Position numbers and translations under genes: made by a program. From positions 248,001-312,000 of the forward strand of contig CM121341.1 of assembly GCA_051530055.1 (NCBI GenBank): a DNA stretch of 64,000 nucleotides. Reading direction: 5' to 3'. Origin of the DNA: Neoechinorhynchus agilis (lineage: Eukaryota; Acanthocephala). Positions 53,950-64,000 of this stretch are shown here, in pieces. Numbering within the stretch: the first letter of the stretch is position 1; each line of letters opens with the position of its first letter. The notes under the pieces were generated by a model, which did not search any database, was not told the origin of the DNA, and was given only the letters and a program-made list of their open reading frames with translations.

Positions 53950-54790
53950 TTCTTTTAAATTTTAGTTTATCCCTTTGTCCGGCTTATTTTTTAGGCATGA
54001 AGCCAAACCAATTACACCAGAGAAGTGATACAACCACATTGTCTCTGATGCACGGTTAAGAGTTTGTACATTCCTCCGGATTCTCAGATACCTCCAGGAG
54101 GCGGGACTCATCAGTGAGTTTCCTCCCTTCAGCGGTATTTCGTCCCCTTTGGCTGTGCGCCATTGGTGGTAACGGATTCGAACCACTTGACCCCTAATCG
54201 GGATCACGGGCATTAGTCCACTTGACCACCTCGACACAACTGCGAAATGTCAAACTATGCAAGTTTATCGGCTCCGGGTGAGCGCTGTGTTCTATTTTTA
54301 AGTTTTTTACTGGCAAGCTGGTATTGTTATCATCTTTTAAATTTTAGTTTATCCCTTTGTCCGGCTTATTTTTTTAGGCATAAAGCCAAACCAATTACAT
54401 CAGAGAAGTGATACAACCACATAGTCTCCGATGCACGGTTAAGAGTTTGTGCATTCCTCCTTATTCTCAGATACCTCCAGGAGGCGGGATTCATCAGTGA
54501 GTTTCCTCCCTTCAGAGGTATTTCGTCCCCTTTGGCTGTGCGTCATTGGTGGTAACGGATTCGAACCACTTGACCCCTGAACGGGATCACGGGCATTAGT
54601 CCTCTTTACCACCTCGACACAACTACGAAGTGTCAAACTCAGCCAGTTTATCGGCTCAGCGTGAGCGCTGTGTTCTATTTTTAAGTTTTTTACTGGCAAG
54701 CCGGTATTGTTATCATAATTCAATTTTTAGTCAATCCCTTTCTTGTCCGGCTTATTTTATTTAGGCATAAAGCCAAACCAATTACACTCG
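53950..54790 (-). repeat. tRNA-derived SINE-like units in tandem (~384 bp, 2.2 copies)
   Basis: Units start near 53958, 54342 and 54722 (TTAGTTTATCCCTTTGTCCGGC... AGGCATAAAGCCAAACCAATTACA). On the minus strand each full unit has a tRNA-like head: GAGGTGGTCAAGTGG (A-box-like, near 54230 and 54612) and GGTTCGAATCC (exact B box, near 54177 and 54560), 40-50 bp apart. It is followed by a unique body and ends in the AGCC...GGACAAAGGG tail. The head resembles a class II (Ser/Leu) tRNA but does not fold as a normal anticodon arm. Tandem arrangement is unusual for a SINE. Confidence 0.65.
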
Positions 54791-54799
54791 ACGAGACAG

Positions 54800-57045
54800 T
54801 CGTTCAGCACCTTTGAATACCAAGGTCAGCCATTCAACGGTTTTTTTGCTTACCATTTTAGACAGCTGTAATATTCGCATCGGAAATCGCATTATCATAT
54901 TTGGTCAATATTCTCAAGAGTGAACGATCACTATATATATGCAAGACTCATTGAAATAAGATAACACCGTTGAAATCAGCACATCAGGTATGGTCAAATT
55001 GTTTAATCATTTCGTAACAACTTTTAAGCACCACAGATTTAATTAAGGTGTCTTTTATGAACTTCAATCCTTGAACTATATGTCAAAATTTAACAAGCCA
55101 TATCAAACCGTTATTGCAGGTGAATTCAGCATAGAAGGTAGATCTAGAAAAGTTAATTTTATCTTAAATTTATTGATGTTTTAATATCAATAATCAAGGT
55201 AGTTGGTCTCAAAATGTAACAACGAATAACTCGAGAACCATGATAGCCATCGCAAATCCGAATACAGATTTGGAATCAGTGCGTTAAGGTGTACTACAAC
55301 TAACTTATTCCGTACACTACAGCTGTAATATTCGCATCGGAAATCGCATTATCATATCTGGTCAATATTAACAAGAGTGAAGGATCACTAAATTTGTAAG
55401 ATTCATTAAAATTAGATAATACCGTTGAAATAAGCGCATTAGATATGCTAAACATGTTTTGTTATTTCGACACAGCATTTGAGCACAACAGATTTAATTC
55501 AGGTGTCTTTTATGAACTTCAATCCTAGAACTAAGTGTCATAATTTAGCAAGCCACATCAAACCGTTATTGCATATGAATTCAGCGTAAAAAGTGGATCT
55601 AGAAAAGTTAATTTGTTCTTAAATTTATTGATGTTTCGATATCAATAATCAAATTAGTTGGTTTCAAAATGTAACAACGAATTACTCAAGAACCATGATA
55701 GCTATCGCAAATTCGAATACAGATTTGGAATCAGCGCGTTAAGATGTACTAAATTAACTGATTCCGTACACCACAGCTATATATTTGCATCGGAGATTGC
55801 ATTATCACTAAATTTGCAAGAGTCATTAAAATTGGATAACACCGTTGAAATCAGCGCGTCAGATATGCTAAAAATGTTTAATCATTTCACAACAACTGTT
55901 GAGCACAACAGTTTTAATTAAGGTGTCTTTTATGAACCTCAATCCAAAATCTAAGTGTCTAAATTTAACAAGCCACGTAAAACCGTTATTGCAGGTGAAT
56001 TCAGCGTCAAAAGTAGATGTAGAAAAGTTAATTTGATCTTAAATTGATTGATGTTTTAATATCAATAATCAAGGTAGTTGGTCTCAAAACGTAACAACGA
56101 ATAACTCAAGAACCATGATAGCCATCGAAAATTCGAATACAGATTTGGAATCAGTGCGTTAAAGTGTACTACACTAACTTATTTTTTACACTACAGCTTT
56201 AATAATCGCATCGGAAATCGCATTATCATATTTGGTCAATATTCACAAGAGCGAAAGATCACTATTTTTGCAAGATTCATTTAGATTATATAACACCGTT
56301 GAAATCAGCGCATTAAATATGCTAAAACTGTTTTATCATGTCGTAAAAACATTTGAGCACAACAGATTTAATTCAGGTGTCTTTTAAGAACTTCAATCCT
56401 AAAACTAGTGTCAAAATTTAAAAAGCCACATCAAACCGTTATTGCATGTGAATTCGGCGTCAAAAGTAGATCTAGAAAAGTTCATTTGATCATAAATTTA
56501 TTGATGTTTTGATATCAATAATCAAGGTAGTTGGTCTCAAAATGCAACAACGAATAACTCAAGACTGTGGTAGCTATCGCAAATCCGAATACAGATTTGC
56601 AATCAGCGCGAAGAGGTGTACTAAATTAACTGATTCTGTAAACTACAGCTGTAATATTCGAATCGGAAATCGCATTATCATATTTGGTCAATATTCTCAA
56701 GAGTGAAAGATAGCTATATATGCAAGAATCATTAAAATTAGATAACACCGTTGAATTCAGCGCCTTAGATATGCTAAAAATGTTTTATTATTTCGAAACA
56801 ACTGTTGAACACCACAGATTTAATTCAGGTGTCTTTTATGAACTTCAATCCTAAAATTAAGTGTCTAAATTTAACAAGCCACGTAAAACCGTTATTGCAG
56901 GTGAATGCAGCGTAAAAAGTAGATGTAGAAAAGTTAATTATATCTTAAATTTATTGATGTTTTAATATCAATAATCAAAGTAGTTGGTCTCAAAATGTAA
57001 CAACGAATAACTCAAGAACCATGATAGCCATCGAAAATCCGAACA
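54800..57045. repeat. Satellite A, ~450-bp unit, left block
   Basis: The motif AGGTGTCTTTTATGAACTTCAATCC recurs near 55047, 55501, 55921, 56377 and 56829, spacing 420-456 bp. Shared blocks include TTAACAAGCCACATCAAACCG, GTAGATCTAGAAAAGTTAATT, TTGATGTTTTAATATCAATAATCAA and CATCGGAAATCGCATTATCATA. Short frames inside are not genes. About five units, 75-90% alike by eye. Confidence 0.9.
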
Positions 57046-59735
57046 TTATCAACCAAATAAAAACTCGAGATTTGAAAACGCATTTGTGCAGTCACTCTCA
57101 GTGCTTTACTTTAATTTAGAAGCGCTTTTGGAAAACATTGTCAATGAAATAAAAACTAGGGATATAAAAGCCCATTCCTGTGCTCACTCTTAGTTCTTCA
57201 CTTCAATTTCGACGCGCTTTTTGAACATATTATCAATCAAATTAAAACTCGAGATGTGAAAACGCATTCGTGTTCTCACTCTTAGTTCTTCACTTCAATT
57301 TAGACGCGCTTTTGGAAAACATTACCAATCAAATAAAAACTCGAGATTTGATATCGCATTCGTTTGCTCACTCATAGTGCTTCACTTTAATTTAGACGCG
57401 CCATTGGAAAACATTATCAATCAAATAAAAACTCGAGATTTGAAAACGCATTCGTGTTCTCACTCTTAGTTCTTCACTTTAATTTCGACGCGCTTTTTGA
57501 ACACATTATCAATCAAATAAAAACTCGAGATATGAAAACGCATTCGTGTACTCACTCCTATTTCTTTACTTTAATTTCGACGCGCTTTTTGAAAATATTA
57601 CCAATCAAATAAAAACTTGAGATTCGAAAACGCATTCGTGTACTCACTCCTAGTTCTTCACTTTAATTTAGACGCGCTTTTGGAATACATCATCAGTCAA
57701 ATAAAAACTCGAGATTTGAAAACGCATTCGTGTATTCAGTCTTAGTTCTTCACTCTAATTTAGACGCGCTTTTGGAAAACATTATTAACCAAATAACAAC
57801 TCGAAATTTGAAAGCGCATTCGTGTACTTACTCTGAGCGCTATACTTTTATTTAGACGCGCTTTTCGAAAACATTGTCATTCAAATAAAAACTCGAGATT
57901 TGAAAACGCATTCGTTTACTCATTCTTAGTGCTTCACTTTGATTTTGACGCGCTTTTGGAAAACATTATCAATCAAATAAAAACTCGAGATTGGAAATCG
58001 CATTCGTGTACTCACTCTCATTGCTTTACTTTAATTTTGAAGCGCTTTTTGAAAACATTGTCAATCAAGTAAAAACTCGAGATTTGAAAACGCATTCGTG
58101 TACCCTCTTTCAGTGATTCACTTTAATTAAGACGCGCCATTGGAAAACATTATCAATCAAATAAAAACTCGAGATATGAAAACGCATTCGTGTACTCACT
58201 CATAGTTCCTCACTTTAATTTAGACGCGCTTTTGGAATACATCATCAGTCAAATTAAAACTCGAGATTTGAAAACGCATGCGTGTACTCACTCTTTGTTC
58301 TTCACTTTTATTTAGACGCACGTTTCGAAAACATTGTCATTCAAATAAAAACTCGAGATTTGAAAACGCCTTTGTTTACTCACTCTTACTCCTTCATTTT
58401 AATTTAGACGCGCTTTTGGAAAACATTACCAATCAAATAAAAACTCGAGATTTGAAAACGCATTCGTTTGCTCACTCTTAGTTCTTCACAATAATTTCGA
58501 TGCGCTTTTGAAAATATTACCAATCAAATAAAAACTCGAGATTTGAAAACGCCTTGGTTTACTCACTCTTGCTCCTTCATTTTAATTTAGACGCGCTTTT
58601 GGAAAACATTACCAATCAGATAAAAACTCGAGATTTGAAAACGCATTCGTTTACTCATTCTTAATGCTTCACTTTAATTTAGACGCGCTTTTCTAAAACA
58701 TGATCAATAAAATAAAATCTCGAGATTTGAATACGCATTCGTGTACTCACTCTTTGTTCTTCACTTTTATTTAGACGCGCTTTTCGAAAACATTGTCATT
58801 CAAATAAAAACTCGAGATTTGAAAGCGCATTCGTGTACTCTCTTTTAGTGCTTCACTTTAATTAAGACCCACCATTGGAAAACATTATGAATCAAATAAA
58901 AACTCGAGATATGAAAACGCATTCGTGCACTCACTCCTAGTTCTTCACTTTAATTTCGAGGCGCTTTTGGAAAACATTATCAATCAAATATAAACTCGAG
59001 ATTTGAAAACGCATTCGTGAACTAACTCTCGGTCCTTCAATTTAATTTAGACGCGCTTTTGGAAAACATTACCAATCAAATAAAAACTCGAGATTTTAAA
59101 ACGCATTCGTTTGCTCACTCTTAGATCTTCGCTTTAATTCAGACGCGCTTTTGAAAAATATTATCAAGCGAGTAAAAATTCGAGATTTAAAAACGAACTC
59201 GTGTACTCACTATTAGCGCTTCACTTTAATTTAGACGCACTTTTGGAAAAAGATTATCAATCAAATAAAACTCGAGATTTGAAAACGCATTCGTGTACTA
59301 ACTCTGAGTCCTTCAATTTAATTTAGACGCGCTTTTTGAACACATTATCAATCAAATAAAAACTCGATATTTTAGAAAGCATTCGTTTACTCACTCTTCG
59401 TCCTTCACTTTAATTTAGAAGCGCTTTATGAAAACATTATCAATCAAATAGAAACAAGAGATTTGATAACGCAATCGTGTACTCACTCTTTGTCCTTCAC
59501 CTTAATTTAGACGCGCCTTTGGAAAACATTACCAATAAAATAAAAACTCGAGATTTGAAAACGCATTCGTGTGCTCATTCTTAGTGCTTCACTTTAAATT
59601 AGACGCGCTTTTGGAAAACATTATTAATCAAATAAATTCTCGAGATTTGAAAACGCATTTGTGTGCTCATTCTTCGTGCTTCACTTTAATTTAGATGCGC
59701 TTTTGGAAAACATTATCATTCAAATATAAACTTTC
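57046..59735. repeat. Satellite B, ~92-bp unit, about 29 copies
   Basis: Unit consensus is close to AAATAAAAACTCGAGATTTGAAAACGCATTCGTGTACTCACTCTTAGTTCTTCACTTTAATTTAGACGCGCTTTTGGAAAACATTATCAATC. Most copies keep the CTCGAG hexamer. Copies vary at single bases and by small indels, with runs of more similar neighbours. No spacers between units and no conserved open frame, so this is satellite DNA, not a CRISPR array. It lies inside satellite A. Confidence 0.93.
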
Positions 59736-59789
59736 GGTCATTCCAGGTTATTAAATTTAATTACTTTCTCCACTCGAACAAAACAATGA

Positions 59790-61565
59790 TGAACTATCTT
59801 TTCAATATTGCAGGTTAACTCAGCGTCAAAAGTGGTTCTAGAAAAGTTAACCTAATCTAAAATTTATTGACGTTTTAATATCAACAATCAAGGTTATTTG
59901 TCTCAATAACCCAAGAACTATGATAGCTATCGATAAAACGATTATGGATTTGGATACAGCGCCTTAGGATGTACTATATCAACATGATTAATAAACTACA
60001 GCTGTATTATTCACGTCGGAAATGGCATCATCATATTTAGTCAAATTTACAAGATTCATTAAAATTGGATATTACCATTGAAATTAGCGCAACAAATACG
60101 CTAAAACTGTGATATCATTTCGTTACCACTTTTAATAAGCATGGATATAATTCAAGTTTATTAAATAAACTAGAATCTTAAAACAAAGTGTCAAATTTTA
60201 ACAAGCAACAAGAAACCGTTGTTGCGGATGAATTCAACGTTAAAAGTAGATCTAGAAAAGTTAATTTGATCAGAAATTTATTGATGTTCTAATATCAATA
60301 ATAAAGGTAATTGGTCTACAAAATTGAACAACGAATCACTCAAGAGCCATCATAGCTATCGCTAATTCGAATCCAGAATTCGAATCCAGAATTCGAATCA
60401 GCGCGTCAAGATGTACTATATGCACTTATTCAGCAAACTACAGCTGTATTATTAACGTCGGAAATCGAATGATCATATTTTGTAATTAGTCACAAGAGGG
60501 AAAGATCACAAAATTTGCAACATTCATCAAAATTGGATAACACTATTGATCTCAGCGAAAAAGATGTGCCCAAATAGTAATATCATTTCGTAACCAGATT
60601 ATGGCACCATGGATATAATTCAGGTGCCTTATATGAACTAGAATCTTTAAACCAAGTGTCAAAATTTAACAAGCATCAAGAAACCGTTATTGCAGGTGAA
60701 TTCACCGTCTAAAGTAGATCTAAAGAAGTTAATTAGATCTGAAATTTATTGATGTTTTAATGTAAATAATCAGGATTATTGGTCTCAAAATTGAACAACG
60801 AATAACTCAAGAACCATGACAGCTATCGAAAATCCGAGAACAGATTTTGAATCAGCGCGTTAGGACGTGCTCAATGAAATGATTCAGCAAACTACAGCTG
60901 CATTATTAACGTCGGTAATTGCATGATCATATTTGGTCAAAAGTCACAAGAGTGAAGGATCACTAAACTTGCAATTTTCATTACAAATTGGATAACACCA
61001 TTGAAATTAGCGATTCAGATATGCTCAAATTGTGATATCATTTCGTTACCACTTTTAAGCACAATGGATATAATTTAGGTGTCTTGTATGAACTAGAATC
61101 TTAAAACTAGGTGTCAAAATTTAACAAGCAAAAAACCGTTATTGCGGGTGTATTCAGCGTCAAAAGTAGATCAAGAAAAGTTAATTTGATCTTAAATTTA
61201 TTGATGTTTTAATATAAATCATCAAGATTATTGGTCTCAAAATTGAACAACGAATAACTCAAGAACCATGACAGCTATCGAAAATCCGAGAACGGATTTT
61301 GAATCAGCGCGTTAGGATGTGCCCAATGAAATGATTCAGCAAACTACGGCTGTTTTATTCACGTCGGTAATCGCATAATAATATTTGGTCAAAAGTAACG
61401 AGAGTGAAAGATCACAAAATTTTCAAGATTCACAAAAATTGGATAACACCATTGTAATCAGCGCATCAGATATGCTCAAAATGTTTTATCATGTTGTAGC
61501 CACATTTAAAGAACCATGGATTTAATTCAGGCGTCTTTATTGAACTTCAATCTTAAAACTAAGTG
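59790..61565. repeat. Satellite A, ~450-bp unit, right block
   Basis: Same family as 54800-57045, with its own variants (ATGAACTAGAATCTTAAAAC in place of ATGAACTTCAATCCTAAAAC; AAATTGAACAACGAATAACTC). Units recur near 60150, 60620, 61078 and 61531, spacing about 455 bp. The right block forms a subfamily distinct from the left. Ends directly at the 28S fragment. Confidence 0.88.
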
Positions 61566-61576
61566 TCAAAATTATC

Positions 61577-62895
61577 CCGAAATCACATTGTGCCAACACC
61601 GATTACAGCTATGGCAATGCTTTGTTTTAATTAAGCAGTTGGATTCCCCTTGTCCATACCTGTTCTAGACCAGCTGTTTAACGTTGATCGGATCCCCGCG
61701 CAAGAAACGAACGTGCCCGTTTGGATACGCCGAACAAACGCGGAGCGTAGCTATCGCTGTCCACATTACGCAGTCCTCAGTTCCGTCCTCGAAGTCGACT
61801 CTGAGACAGATCCAAAAGTCGACAGTCAATCCTTTTTCCGAAGTTACGGATCTAATTTGCCGACTTCACTTGCCTACGTTTCCCCATCGACTAGAGGCTA
61901 CTCACCTTGGAGACCTGCTGCGTAAATCAGTACGAACAAGTACGGTCTGAATATTCTCGCACCCAGATTTTCAAGGACGATACGAAGCGCTCCTCGCGTT
62001 AACTATGCTATCCAGCTTTATTTATTGATCTGGATAACTCGCGCATTTGTTGAACTCCTTAGCCCGTGTTTCAAGACGGTTCAAATGATGCCGCCGTTTT
62101 ACCCGCATTATCTTCTCGAACATCCGACTATCGATGAACAAGCCTAACAGTGAGTGAAACAACACCGAAAGAATCCAACGATGCTGGCGATTACGTCATT
62201 GGAATGCTCAATTTTAGTTTAAAAACTCAACCTCAACCGACCGTTGCCTGCAAAGGCAATTTGACCACCACATAGATATGTGCTCTTGCAAACTCATCCA
62301 ATGTCAATTCACCAATATCGACAAAGTCAGCAGGTGAAGTTCAACGCGTCTGCGGCAGAGGCAAAGTCATGCAGAGCGTCAGCCAACAAATTGCGATGTA
62401 CGCTGCAGTACACATACACGAGTGTGTGTATGTACCAGCAGATAACACATCTGAATTGCCAAGACCGAACCTTATGCGTACCCATTTGCTTTTCAATGTG
62501 CAGTTTCACGTACTATTTAACTTGCTTTTCAAAGTCCTTTTCAACTTTCCCTCACGGTACTTCTTCGCTATCGGCACCGCCGTCATATTTAGTTTTGTAT
62601 GGAGTTTACCACACATATTTGAATTGCAATCTCAAACAATTCGACTCACAAATCAGTTCTAGGGAACAGTAGTCAAGGCGTAGAAAATACGGGACTATCA
62701 CCCTCTTCGGCCAAAGCCGTATTCAACCTGGACTTATTACCACGCAACTGAACCCACAAACTGATCGTACACCACAATTCGCAGCTGACAAGTCAGCGCG
62801 ATTCAGTTATGAACTATTCCCTGTTCATTCGCCATTACTATGGGAATACCTGTTGGTTTCTTTTCTTCCGCTTATTGATATGCTTAAGTTCAGCG
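61577..62895 (-). rRNA. 28S rRNA, 5' part plus a pre-R2-site segment, middle deleted
   Basis: From the 5' end on the minus strand: CCGCTGAACTTAAGCATATC near 62888 (the universal 28S start region), the GAGTTTACCAC/ CTTTCCCTCACGGTACTTC blocks (62605-62545), and CTTGAAACACGGGCTAAGGAG near 62060. Then, with a jump at about 61990, comes a segment homologous to 1470-1905 (CCTTGAAAATCTGGG, AGGTGAGTAGCCTC, CCGTAACTTCGGAAAAAGGA, GGGAATCCAACTGCTTAATT). The 28S core between, about 1 kb present at 1910-2930, is missing, and the sequence stops about 85 bases short of the R2 site. A deleted, probably non-functional terminal rDNA unit. Confidence 0.85.
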
Positions 62896-63261
62896 GATTC
62901 TCCCATCCGAACTGAGAACGTGACTTTCATGCCAATTCTGCCAATAAAAGTATGATGCAACAACGTGTACTCTCCTCATCTTACACAACTCATCATCATC
63001 TACTCGAAAGTAGAACGCACGATCAATATTTAACCGACTCAAATACCTTCACAATTATTGAACCCTTTCACCGTCAACAGTATTGATTCACGTGTTGCAT
63101 AACTATATTAGCAGTGGCATCTCTGCAATAATTTTTTCTCGTTTACCTTATCTTAGTTTCCTGCGCGTCACCCAGAGGCAAACGCAGTAACCGTAAAGTC
63201 AATGGCAACGATCAGAAGATCAATTTCCATTGACATTCACCCACACTTGCTCACTTTAGCA
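62896..63261 (-). other. ITS2
   Basis: Spacer between the 28S 5' end and 5.8S. No conserved genes; contains short TA and CAT repeats. Borders approximate. Confidence 0.7.
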
Positions 63262-63426
63262 TTAAACGTTACTCAGTCGGATGTGGCTGCGAATATTGTA
63301 TTCACAGTCGCCATTTGCGTTCGAACATTTTCCGTTCCAGGAGATCTGTATTTCGCGGAACTTATCGCACTTTGCGGCGTTCTTCATCGAACGACGGTCC
63401 AAGTGATCCACCGCACACTGTGTGTA
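63262..63426 (-). rRNA. 5.8S rRNA
   Basis: The minus strand shows GCGGTGGATCACTTGGACCG (63417-63398), TCGATGAAGAACGCCGCAAAG (63392-63372) and GATAAGTTCCGCGAAATACAG, the conserved 5.8S layout. The core differs from the usual GATGAAGAACGCAGC at one base. The 3' half is diverged; ends are approximate. It pairs with the 28S 5' end in the family. Confidence 0.88.
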
Positions 63427-63776
63427 TTTATATATATTAACATCATGCCTTCGAACGTGCGCATCTTGTGCACACGTACGCGACCACACCATCATGACCT
63501 TTGGTTTACAAAGACTCACGATGACGACGACCACCACGACCACAACTGTCTCTACGTCACTACCAAGATCCCACTGTTTTTTGAATATAGTCACAACTGT
63601 GACGATTACAAGCGCGTATTCAACCACGTTGCCAGCTCATGACGATAGTCAACGACCACCTTTTTCAATTTAACTTGTCTACGTTGATACCACCACCACC
63701 ACGCTCCTCTTAAAAGAAACGTGGCACGCGTGTTATGTGTGTGGCAACACTTTTGAAGGTGCTACCTATCTCTCTG

Positions 63777-63779
<3 letters not shown>
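63427..63779 (-). other. ITS1
   Basis: Spacer between 18S and 5.8S. Contains CCACCACGACCACAAC and CACCACCACCACG simple-sequence stretches (63528-63545, 63690-63702). The open frames across it are fortuitous. Confidence 0.75.
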
Positions 63780-63824
<45 letters not shown>

Positions 63825-63918
63825 GTCCTCTAAATGGTTAAGTTCGGTAAACTTTTAGATTTCGCAGTGGCACTTGTGGCACCATGCAATCTATCCGAAA
63901 ACCTCACTAAACCATTCG

Positions 63919-63962
<44 letters not shown>

Positions 63963-64000
63963 GTCAACGCGAAATAATGATTCACGCTTACTAGGAATTC
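63780..64000 (-). rRNA. 18S rRNA, 3' end (runs off the right edge)
   Basis: The minus-strand 3' end matches the universal terminus: AAGTCGTAACAAGGTTTCCG then TAGGTGAACCTGCGGAAGGATCATCA (63826-63779). Further in are GTACACACCGCCCGTCGCTAC (near 63930) and GACTAAGTCCCTGCCCTTTG. All diagnostic positions look intact. The gene continues beyond 64000. Confidence 0.97.

Noticed and set aside
57046-59735. Regular short repeats resembling a CRISPR array
   Set aside because: Units are contiguous 92-bp satellite copies without unique spacers, in a eukaryotic genome, with no cas genes.
63202-63642. Plus and minus frames of 121-146 codons
   Set aside because: They cover 5.8S and ITS1; the RNA assignment is clear and the frames are fortuitous.

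Overview
The window is nuclear DNA of a metazoan. Spliced protein genes (CIR1, SRPRB, DHX37, polyubiquitin, RTF1, MGAT1) sit beside large amounts of decayed non-LTR retrotransposon, satellite DNA, a nuclear copy of mitochondrial DNA and pieces of the rDNA repeat. The mitochondrial insert reads TGA as Trp, has a G/T-rich coding strand and carries cox2-trnC-cox3-(tRNAs incl. trnN)-nad2-cox1. As I recall it, this is the order and composition of acanthocephalan (thorny-headed worm) mtDNA, so my best inference is Acanthocephala/Syndermata. This rests on recalled gene order, not on a search.

Left part (1-20.3 kb): a scrambled rDNA/R2 neighbourhood. An open reading frame with four zinc fingers runs off the left edge on the minus strand. 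It is the 5' part of an R2-type element sitting just downstream of a 28S fragment (1398-2940). A second, nearly complete R2-like element (3360-6476, plus) has 28S sequence on both sides and lies head-to-head with a 5'-truncated copy (3041-3310, minus). It is followed by a Penelope-like element with a GIY-YIG domain (6724-8662), further R2-like fragments, RTE and CR1/Jockey-like fragments, a foldback element, a satellite containing a 28S-like segment, a 28S 3'-end fragment (about 13.28-13.5 kb), modular CRE/TATA repeats and a largely complete minus-strand CR1-like LINE (16.2-19.7 kb).

Middle (20.3-39.6 kb): a 108-bp tandem array, a small spliced gene of unknown function (21217-21787, minus), an RTE-like LINE (25.3-28.2 kb), an I/Jockey-type LINE (28.4-30.6 kb), a LINE with a C-terminal restriction-like endonuclease (30.6-33.7 kb, minus), and a rearranged numt (about 34.0-36.9 kb) that is broken inside cox1 by LINE sequence.

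Host gene cluster (39.6-53.6 kb): CIR1 (-), SRP receptor beta (+), the DHX37-type DEAH helicase (+, with LINE debris in a 1-kb intron), a five-unit polyubiquitin gene (-), RTF1 (+) and MGAT1 (+). They serve unrelated housekeeping roles (transcription/splicing co-factor, ER targeting, ribosome biogenesis, proteolysis, transcription elongation, N-glycan processing).

Right part (53.9-64 kb): tandem tRNA-derived SINE-like units, then a ~450-bp satellite split by a ~92-bp satellite array, then an rDNA unit on the minus strand (28S with an internal deletion, ITS2, 5.8S, ITS1, and the 3' end of 18S running off the edge). Both window ends are therefore rDNA-related, which suggests a boundary or an orphon of the rDNA array.
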